Assembly (NCBI GenBank): GCA_013153755.1
Contig: JAADDU010000137.1
Location: 1-11,617 of the forward strand
Length of the DNA: 11,617 nucleotides
Reading direction: 5' to 3'
Source: Campylobacterota bacterium
Lineage (GTDB): Bacteria; Campylobacterota; Campylobacteria; Campylobacterales; Sulfurimonadaceae
Positions 6,564 to 11,617 of the stretch are shown piece after piece. Position 1 is the stretch's first letter. Every line of letters starts with the position of its first letter. The notes beneath the pieces are model-generated. The model made no database searches. It saw nothing but the letters and a program-made list of their open reading frames with translations, and was not told the origin of the DNA. A program made the translations under genes and the position numbers.

Positions 6564-6575
6564 TTTAGATATAAT
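6564..6575 (+). promoter_or_regulatory. purL promoter, -10 region TTTAGATATAAT
   Basis: This is identical over 12 bases to the deaD promoter element at 230-241, with a perfect TATAAT at 6570-6575. Transcription should start near 6582, leaving about 27 bases of leader, which is too short to hold a purine riboswitch. It lies 17 bases after the greB stop and indicates that purL is transcribed separately. Confidence 0.7.
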
Positions 6576-6608
6576 CCACACTTAAAAACCAAATTTTAGG
6601 ATTCCATC

Positions 6609-8822
6609 GTGAGCCAACAATTACCAGATATAGATACACAATTAGCAAATCATAAGTTATCTCAAGAAGATTACACACATATTAAGCAGATTTTAGGTCG
6701 TGAGCCAAATCTAGTTGAGTTGGGTATTTTCTCAGCTATGTGGAGTGAGCATTGTTCTTACAAATCATCAAAAATTCATCTTAACGGTTTTCCAACCAAA
6801 GCACCATGGGTTATACAAGGTCCAGGGGAAAATGCTGGTGTTATAGATATAGGTGATGGATATGCGGCTGTATTTAAGATGGAGTCACACAACCACCCGA
6901 GTTTTATAGAGCCTTATCAAGGTGCTGCTACTGGTGTTGGTGGGATTATGAGAGATGTATTTACAATGGGTGCTAGACCTGTTGCAAACCTAAATGCACT
7001 TAGATTTGGTAATGTACTGAATGATGATAAAACTTCAGCACATCAGAGATATTTGGTTCGTGGTGTAACTGAGGGGATTGGTGGTTATGGTAACTGTATG
7101 GGTGTTCCTACCATAGGTGGAGAGACTAGCTTTGATGAGTGTTACAACGGCAACATCCTTGTAAATGCTTTTACTCTAGGTATCGCAAAAAGTGATGAGA
7201 TTTTTTACGGTAAAGCAGAAGGAACTGGAAACCCTGTTATGTATGTGGGTGCAAAAACTGGTCGTGATGGTTTAGGTGGTGCTGTTATGAGTAGTGATAG
7301 CTTTACTGAGGAGAGCAAATCTCTTCGTCCAACTGTTCAAGTGGGTGACCCTTTTACTGAAAAACTTTTGCTTGAAGCTTGTTTGGAGCTTTTTAAAACT
7401 GACCATGTTATCGGTATCCAAGATATGGGAGCTGCTGGGCTTACAAGTTCATCTTTTGAGATGGCTGGTCGTTCAGGCTCTGGTATGATTATGCATCTAG
7501 ATAAAGTTCCTGCTCGTGAAGAGGGGATGACACCTTATGACTTTATGCTTAGTGAATCACAAGAGCGTATGCTTTTATGTGCTAAAAAAGGTAGTGAACA
7601 AGCGATTATCGATATCTTTGAGAAATGGGACTTAGATGCAGCGGTTGTAGGAGAGGTTACAGATACAGGTATGATGGAACTTTATTGGCATGGGGAAAAA
7701 TGTGCGGAGGTTCCAGTTGACCCAGTTAGTGAGGAAGCTCCTGTTTTAAACCGCCCTATGAGTAAACCTGCATATTTGGCTGATTTGGCATCTGTAAGCA
7801 TAGATGATTTTGATAAAGTGAGTAACCAAGAAGCATTTGAAACACTTACTAAGTCTATGGAAGTGGTAGATAAATCGTGGATATATACTCAGTATGACTC
7901 TATGGTACAAACAAACACTATCAAAAACGGTGGTATGTTGGATGCATCTGTAATCCGTGTAAAAGAGAATGGTAAAGCTCTTGCTATGAGTGCTGATTGT
8001 AATGTTCGTTACTGTTACATAGACCCAAAAGGTGGTGGAGCAGCAGCAACCATAGAAGCTGGTAGAAATGTAGCTATGAGTGGTGCTAGACCTTTAGCTA
8101 TAACTGACTGTCTAAATTTTGGTAACCCAGAAAACCCAGAAGTTATGTGGCAGTTTGGTCAAGCTTGTGAGGGTATAAAAGAGGCATGTGCAGAGCTTAG
8201 TACACCTGTCATAGGTGGAAATGTTTCACTTTATAACGAAACAAACGGTGTGAGTGTTTTTCCAACACCTTCTATCGCAACAGTTGGTGTAAATGATGAT
8301 GAGAACAATGTTTTAATGTCATCTTTTCAAACTGAGGGTAATGTTTTATATCTAGTTGGTGAGAGTAAAAGTGAGTTTGGTGGTTCTTTATATATGAAAG
8401 AGATTTGCCATACAGTAGCAGGAACTCTTCCAAAGATAGACTACAAAAAAGAGTTGGCTCTTTGGGATTTGGTTATAGAGGGTAACAAAAAACACTTGCT
8501 AGAGTGTGCAAAAGATGCATCTAGTGGTGGTGTAGCTATCGCTCTTGCTAAGATGAGTGCAACTTCTGGACTTGGGTGTGATGTTAAGATGGGTGTAGAA
8601 GATAGCAGAGATATATTTGCCGAGTCTATGAGTCGTGCTATCATCGAAGTAAAACCAGAAAACTGTGAAGCTTTTGAAGCTATGCTAAACGGTCTTGCTT
8701 GTGAGAAGATAGGAACTGTAGGTGGTAATGGTATTAAGATTAATGATGTATTTATGAGTTTAGATGCACTGCAAGATAGCTACTACAATACATTTAAAAG
8801 AGTTATAGAGAGAGACTTATAA
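6609..8822 (+). CDS. purL: phosphoribosylformylglycinamidine synthase II
   Basis: This enzyme makes FGAM from FGAR using ATP and ammonia in step 4 of purine synthesis. At 737 residues it is the small PurL type of Bacillus and Thermotoga, which needs PurQ to supply ammonia and PurS to assemble; neither is in this window. Visible signatures are [14 protein letters not shown] (42-55, with the conserved H48), ESHNHPS (92-98), GGETSF (170-175), [10 protein letters not shown] (245-254), [10 protein letters not shown] (271-280), LSESQERML (314-322), [11 protein letters not shown] (501-511) and [10 protein letters not shown] (536-545), covering both halves of the internally duplicated AIRS-like fold. 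The start is GTG at 6609 with TAGGA (6597-6601) 7 bases upstream. It has its own promoter and appears to be a single-gene transcript. There are no oddities. Confidence 0.97.
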   Translation: MSQQLPDIDTQLANHKLSQEDYTHIKQILGREPNLVELGIFSAMWSEHCSYKSSKIHLNGFPTKAPWVIQGPGENAGVIDIGDGYAAVFKMESHNHPSFIEPYQGAATGVGGIMRDVFTMGARPVANLNALRFGNVLNDDKTSAHQRYLVRGVTEGIGGYGNCMGVPTIGGETSFDECYNGNILVNAFTLGIAKSDEIFYGKAEGTGNPVMYVGAKTGRDGLGGAVMSSDSFTEESKSLRPTVQVGDPFTEKLLLEACLELFKTDHVIGIQDMGAAGLTSSSFEMAGRSGSGMIMHLDKVPAREEGMTPYDFMLSESQERMLLCAKKGSEQAIIDIFEKWDLDAAVVGEVTDTGMMELYWHGEKCAEVPVDPVSEEAPVLNRPMSKPAYLADLASVSIDDFDKVSNQEAFETLTKSMEVVDKSWIYTQYDSMVQTNTIKNGGMLDASVIRVKENGKALAMSADCNVRYCYIDPKGGGAAATIEAGRNVAMSGARPLAITDCLNFGNPENPEVMWQFGQACEGIKEACAELSTPVIGGNVSLYNETNGVSVFPTPSIATVGVNDDENNVLMSSFQTEGNVLYLVGESKSEFGGSLYMKEICHTVAGTLPKIDYKKELALWDLVIEGNKKHLLECAKDASSGGVAIALAKMSATSGLGCDVKMGVEDSRDIFAESMSRAIIEVKPENCEAFEAMLNGLACEKIGTVGGNGIKINDVFMSLDALQDSYYNTFKRVIERDL

Positions 8823-8838
8823 TCTCTCTTGAATTTTT
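8808..8838 (+). terminator. hairpin terminator overlapping the purL stop
   Basis: AGAGAGA (8809-8815) pairs with TCTCTCT (8823-8829) around the loop CTTATAA, which contains the purL stop codon TAA (8820-8822); a G-U pair extends the stem by one. TTTTT follows at 8834-8838 after a 4-base gap. The gap makes it a little unlike a textbook terminator. Confidence 0.55.
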
Positions 8839-8857
8839 AAAGTATAACTTTTAAAAA
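8834..8857 (+). terminator. second, AT-only hairpin after purL
   Basis: TTTTTAAAGT pairs with ACTTTTAAAAA, with one bulged T and a 3-base loop ATA, and is followed by a T-rich stretch. It may reinforce the preceding hairpin or be chance in AT-rich DNA. Confidence 0.35.
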
Positions 8858-8913
8858 TATTATTTAACAACTTATTTACTTTAGAGATAAAGTACATCAA
8901 AGCAAAAAAAGAC

Positions 8914-8919
8914 TAGAAT
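8914..8919 (+). promoter_or_regulatory. -10 candidate for the DUF2853 gene
   Basis: TAGAAT lies 29 bases before the ATG at 8949 and downstream of the purL hairpins, so it is well placed. It differs from TATAAT at one base. No -35 is evident. Confidence 0.4.
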
Positions 8920-8948
8920 GGCTATGAATTTTATTTTAAGGAAATTAA

Positions 8949-9290
8949 ATGAGTAAATTAGATGAGAAGATAGAGTTATATAATTCTAAAATCAAAGATA
9001 TGGATGCTGGTTATGATGCAGACTTATTGGCAAAAGTTACTAAAGGTTTAGGACCATCAATCTATAATAAAGATGCTGAAACTATTGCTTGTTCAGATGC
9101 AAGTGAATTAGACAGAGTAAGAGAATCATTTTTAAAGAAAAAGTTATCATTAACAGATAGTGATGATGATTTAAATGCATCTATTAAAGAAGTATGTCAA
9201 AAGATGGGAACTTCTAATAAAAGTAAATATAGAGCAATCTTTTACTACTTTTTAGCAGTAAAATACAACAAACAAAGCGTATATGCTTAA
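8949..9290 (+). CDS. DUF2853 family protein
   Basis: The 113-residue protein matches the small DUF2853 family as I know it: the pattern LLAKVTKGLGPSIYN (26-40), a middle segment ELDRVRESFLKKKL (53-66), and the C-terminal SNKSKYRAIFYYFLA (89-103) ending close to SVYA. The family is soluble, mostly helical and of unknown function, found in scattered proteobacteria and bacteroidetes. There is no signal peptide and no membrane segment. The start is firm: TAAGGA (8937-8942) lies 6 bases before the ATG. It stands alone between the purL terminator and a strong terminator at 9297-9320, so it is probably expressed independently, and its neighbours give no hint about its job. Confidence 0.85.
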   Translation: MSKLDEKIELYNSKIKDMDAGYDADLLAKVTKGLGPSIYNKDAETIACSDASELDRVRESFLKKKLSLTDSDDDLNASIKEVCQKMGTSNKSKYRAIFYYFLAVKYNKQSVYA

Positions 9291-9296
9291 AATGAG

Positions 9297-9320
9297 CATC
9301 TTACCTTCTTAGGTAAGATG
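9297..9320. terminator. bidirectional terminator between the DUF2853 gene and fba
   Basis: A perfect 10-bp stem CATCTTACCT (9297-9306) / AGGTAAGATG (9311-9320) has a TCTT loop. The plus side is followed by TCTTTTAGTTT and the minus side by CTCATTTTAAG, so each converging transcript meets a short T-run. It lies 6 bases after the DUF2853 gene and 4 bases beyond the fba stop. Confidence 0.88.
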
Positions 9321-9324
9321 TCTT

Positions 9325-10404
9325 TTAGTTTCTATCTAATGCATTTAAATCTTTAAATGCTTCTATCACTCTATCTACTAAACTAACTTGTCCTGCGCGA
9401 AGCCATTTTCTAGGGTCATAGTATTTTTTATTTGGTTTATCTTCCCCATCAGGATTTCCTATTTGACTTTGTAAATAATCATGATATTTTATTTCATATT
9501 CACGAACACCATTCCATGTAGCCCATTGTGTGTCAGTATCTATATTCATTTTTATAACACCATATCCAATAGCTTCAGAAATTTCTGATGGAAGTGAACC
9601 TGAACCACCATGAAAAACAAAGTTAACTGGTTTCGTCTCAGTTTTATGTTTCTCTTTTATAAATTTTTGAGAGTTATCAAGAATTTTTGGTGTTAAAGAT
9701 ACATTTCCTGGTTTGTAAACGCCATGAACATTTCCAAATGAAGCAGCTATTGTAAAGTGTGGAGAAACCTCTCCTAAAACCTCATAAGCAAGACATACAT
9801 CTTCTGGTTGGGTATATAAAAGAGAATTATCCATGTCTGTATTATCTACACCATCTTCTTCTCCTCCCGTACATCCAAGCTCTATCTCTATACTCATACC
9901 TATCTTACTCATACGCTCTAGATAGGTTTTACAAGTTGAGATGTTTTCTTCTAATGGCTCTTCAGAAAGGTCTAACATATGGGAAGAAAAAAGAGGTCTA
10001 CCTGTGTGGTTAAAGTGTTTTTCCCCAGCATCTAGTAGTGCATCTATCCAAGGAAGTAGTTTTTTAGCTGCATGGTCTGTATGAAGTATAACAGCTACAC
10101 CATAAGCTTTTGCCATAAGATGTATGTGCTTTGCACCAGAAATAGCACCTATGATAGCAGCTTTTTCATTTTCGTTACTTAAGCCTTTTCCTGCATAGTA
10201 AGATGCTCCCCCATTGCTAAACTGTAAAATAACTGGAGAATTTACTTTTGCAGCAGCTTCTAATACAGCATTGACAGAGTCTGTATTGACAACATTTACA
10301 GCAGGTATGGCAAAACCTACTTTTTTTGCTAGGTCATAAACCTTTTGTACATCATCTCCAAATAAAACACCTGGTTTTACTATATCTAATACACCTTTAT
10401 CCAT
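9325..10404 (-). CDS. fba: class II fructose-bisphosphate aldolase
   Basis: The enzyme interconverts fructose 1,6-bisphosphate with dihydroxyacetone phosphate and glyceraldehyde 3-phosphate, using zinc; in an autotrophic epsilonproteobacterium it would run mainly toward sugars. It is 359 residues long, the same as E. coli FbaA (class IIA). Expected residues are all visible, offset by one from E. coli: D110 and H111 in LHTDH (108-112 region), E175 in IEIELG, E183 in GGEEDGVDN, H227 in FGNVHGVY, and H265 in FVFHGGSGS, plus NIDTDTQWA (287-295) for the phosphate site. The ATG has TGAGGA (minus strand of 10411-10416) 6 bases upstream. It is a single gene with its own -10 box and a strong terminator, divergent from the cyclase gene. 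Nothing is missing or unusual. Confidence 0.97.
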   Translation of the reverse strand: MDKGVLDIVKPGVLFGDDVQKVYDLAKKVGFAIPAVNVVNTDSVNAVLEAAAKVNSPVILQFSNGGASYYAGKGLSNENEKAAIIGAISGAKHIHLMAKAYGVAVILHTDHAAKKLLPWIDALLDAGEKHFNHTGRPLFSSHMLDLSEEPLEENISTCKTYLERMSKIGMSIEIELGCTGGEEDGVDNTDMDNSLLYTQPEDVCLAYEVLGEVSPHFTIAASFGNVHGVYKPGNVSLTPKILDNSQKFIKEKHKTETKPVNFVFHGGSGSLPSEISEAIGYGVIKMNIDTDTQWATWNGVREYEIKYHDYLQSQIGNPDGEDKPNKKYYDPRKWLRAGQVSLVDRVIEAFKDLNALDRN

Positions 10405-10441
10405 CGCTTGTCCTCATTTTTTATGGTCTTTTGCTTATTAT

Positions 10442-10447
10442 ATTATA
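10442..10447 (-). promoter_or_regulatory. -10 box for fba
   Basis: A perfect minus-strand TATAAT in the context GGATATAATA gives a predicted start near 10435 and a leader of about 30 bases before fba. No -35 is clear. Confidence 0.6.
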
Positions 10448-10483
10448 TCCATCATTTAAAATAACTTTGTTGTAAACTTTTTA

Positions 10484-10492
10484 TGTTAAAAT
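10484..10492 (+). promoter_or_regulatory. extended -10 box for the cyclase gene
   Basis: TG at 10484-10485, one base, then TAAAAT at 10487-10492 forms an extended -10 (TGnTAnAAT type). The start would be near 10499, about 20 bases before the ATG at 10520. It is divergent from the fba -10, with about 40 bases between the two. Confidence 0.45.
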
Positions 10493-10519
10493 GGCTTAAA
10501 AACTTAAAGATTGTGTTTG

Positions 10520-11176
10520 ATGATAAATAAAAATGGCTGGGTTAGTGATATAATCTTGATAGATATAATCGACTTTTCCAAACTTAATGCTACAAATCAA
10601 CTTGAAATTATTACTTTTGTTACCAAAAGCTATACGAAAATGATAAAGAAGATGTTAAAAAATTCAAATATGCTTTTAAAAAATTTGATTTTGAGTTATA
10701 TATCTACTGGCGATGGATTTTATTGTATTTTAAATCCAAAGTTAAAGGGATATGGTGTTATTTTAGGTTTAGGTTTTAACCATCTCTCTCAGCAAATTGC
10801 TAAGAAATTTCCTTATTTTAAAGGTTTAAGAATTGCTATTCATACAGGTAAAATATATGAATTTGTTGATATCCTTGGACATAAAAATTATATAGGAGAT
10901 GGTTTAAATGATTGTAGTAGATACTTAGAATTTAAAAATTACAGAACTAACACTATAGTAGTTTCAGAAGTAGCTTATGATAATCTAAGAAATTTTTTAA
11001 ATAGACATACAAACTTTAATAAACTTTTAATAGATATGGAGTTTAAATATACTGCACCATATTCTTTTAAAGATAAACATTCAAAAGAGAAAGAGGCTCG
11101 TTTAATTTGGCTCAAAAAAGCTGGAATTATAACTCCACCTCATACAAATTTTAATTCAATGCTAAGGAGCAAATAA
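10520..11176 (+). CDS. stand-alone class III nucleotide cyclase homologue
   Basis: These 218 residues form one divergent adenylate/guanylate cyclase catalytic domain with no transmembrane or sensor domain. Family signatures, numbered from the ATG: LIDIIDFSKL (13-22, metal-binding D15), STGDGFYCIL (62-71, second metal-binding D65), LRIAIHTGKI (103-112), and NYIGDGLNDCSRYLE (123-137), which keeps the Asn and Arg of the N-x3-R motif (N130, R134) and the Asp of the base-reading pair (D127). The Lys that normally reads adenine, in K-x-x-G-D, is I61. The domain may therefore be active with another base, or inactive. ATG 10520 is preferred over TTG 10511 or 10517 because the weak AAAGA site (10506-10510) sits 9 bases before it. 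The gene is more AT-rich than purL or fba. A coiled-coil gene follows 4 bases later. Confidence 0.78.
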   Translation: MINKNGWVSDIILIDIIDFSKLNATNQLEIITFVTKSYTKMIKKMLKNSNMLLKNLILSYISTGDGFYCILNPKLKGYGVILGLGFNHLSQQIAKKFPYFKGLRIAIHTGKIYEFVDILGHKNYIGDGLNDCSRYLEFKNYRTNTIVVSEVAYDNLRNFLNRHTNFNKLLIDMEFKYTAPYSFKDKHSKEKEARLIWLKKAGIITPPHTNFNSMLRSK

Positions 11177-11180
11177 TAAA

Positions 11181-11617
11181 ATGAAATTTACTATAGATGA
11201 TTATTCAAAACATTTTAAAATGTCAAAAGAGATGATACATTCAAAACTAAAAGCAAAAAAACTAAATTATGTTGTAGAAGACTCAATAGTACATATCGTT
11301 GTAGAAGATAAAAAAGCTACATTAGATAAGGATAAAAAGTCATTAAATAAACCTAAAACAACAGTTGCTACAGTTATAGCTTTATATCAAAGAGAAAATA
11401 TACAACTAAAAGAAAAGATTATGCAACTTGAGTTAAAGATAGATAAACTTATAGATGATAAAGAGCAAATGCTTCGTGATGAGAGAGATAAGATAGAAGA
11501 GTTGTATAGCAAAAAGGATGCACAACTAAAAAGTATACTAGAACTTATGAATACAAAGATGATAAGAGAAAATAAAGATGAAACTATACATGAAGTTCAG
11601 ACATTAGAATCAAAAGA
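11181..11617 (+). CDS. partial protein with possible N-terminal HTH and long coiled coil
   Basis: The frame is open from ATG 11181 to the window edge, giving 145 codons with no stop. AAGGAG at 11164-11169, inside the end of the cyclase gene, is the ribosome binding site, with a rather long 11-base spacing. Residues 3-40 (beginning FTIDDYSKHFKMSKEMIHSK) resemble the small MerR/excisionase-like winged helix: a helix, a turn with MSKEM, then a second helix and a VVEDSIVHIVV strand pair. After a Lys-rich linker (44-60), residues about 62-145 are a continuous charged coiled coil with heptad-like I/L spacing (ENIQLKEKIMQLELKIDKLI). I do not recognise the family for certain; Campylobacterota have uncharacterised proteins of this build (possibly DUF3972). 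The 4-base gap implies co-transcription with the cyclase. Confidence 0.75.
   Translation, partial: MKFTIDDYSKHFKMSKEMIHSKLKAKKLNYVVEDSIVHIVVEDKKATLDKDKKSLNKPKTTVATVIALYQRENIQLKEKIMQLELKIDKLIDDKEQMLRDERDKIEELYSKKDAQLKSILELMNTKMIRENKDETIHEVQTLESK

Noticed and set aside
6576..6608. Possible purine riboswitch before purL
   Set aside because: The predicted leader is only about 27 bases and holds no stem pair, too short for any known purine aptamer.
9759..10013. 84-codon open frame on the plus strand
   Set aside because: Antisense shadow of fba, whose zinc ligands are all present; the product has no recognisable features.
10520..11617. Calling the cyclase operon a Pycsar phage-defence system
   Set aside because: No effector with a TIR, transmembrane or cyclic-nucleotide-binding domain is visible, and the partner is a coiled-coil protein; kept only as a hypothesis to test.
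1..11617. CRISPR arrays, transposons, tRNA or rRNA genes, prophage genes
   Set aside because: Reading both strands I found no regularly spaced repeats, no transposase frame with inverted ends, no cloverleaf with a CCA-like end, and no phage structural or integrase gene.

Overview
The window looks like chromosomal DNA from an AT-rich Campylobacterota (Epsilonproteobacteria), probably a Sulfurimonas-like member. This rests on the low GC content, on promoters that consist mainly of a strong -10 box in the context TTTAGATATAAT with no clear -35, on the short RNase R, and on the tight rnr-holA pairing that I recall from Campylobacter. The genus is inference; no marker gene here proves it.

Layout, left to right. 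At 1-77 (minus) there is the start of a gene, cut by the window edge, whose first residues form a membrane anchor. A 235-base intergenic region follows. deaD (313-1851, plus) is a DEAD-box RNA helicase with an Arg/Gly/Ser-rich tail; its leader can fold into a hairpin that ends just before the ribosome binding site. Facing it across a shared terminator is a minus-strand operon read from about 5603 down to 1867: an HDOD-domain protein, then rnr (RNase R), then holA (DNA polymerase III delta), with a 7-base gap and an 8-base overlap. Divergent from that operon, on the plus strand, are an unrecognised 108-residue protein and an overlapping GreB-like transcript cleavage factor. Next come purL (its own promoter, and a candidate hairpin terminator around its stop codon) and a DUF2853 protein. 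A shared terminator separates DUF2853 from the minus-strand class II fructose-bisphosphate aldolase gene (fba). Divergent from fba is a two-gene unit: a small stand-alone class III nucleotide cyclase homologue and, 4 bases later, a gene with a possible N-terminal HTH and a long coiled coil that runs off the right edge.

Functionally most of the window is housekeeping: RNA unwinding and decay (deaD, rnr), replication (holA), transcription fidelity (greB-like), purine synthesis (purL) and central carbon metabolism (fba). The part that looks least ordinary is the right-hand end. The cyclase keeps both metal-binding Asp residues and the Asn/Arg pair of the class III active site but lacks the Lys that normally reads adenine, is very AT-rich, and sits in an apparent operon with an unrecognised coiled-coil protein. 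I see no CRISPR array, transposase, tRNA, rRNA or prophage gene.
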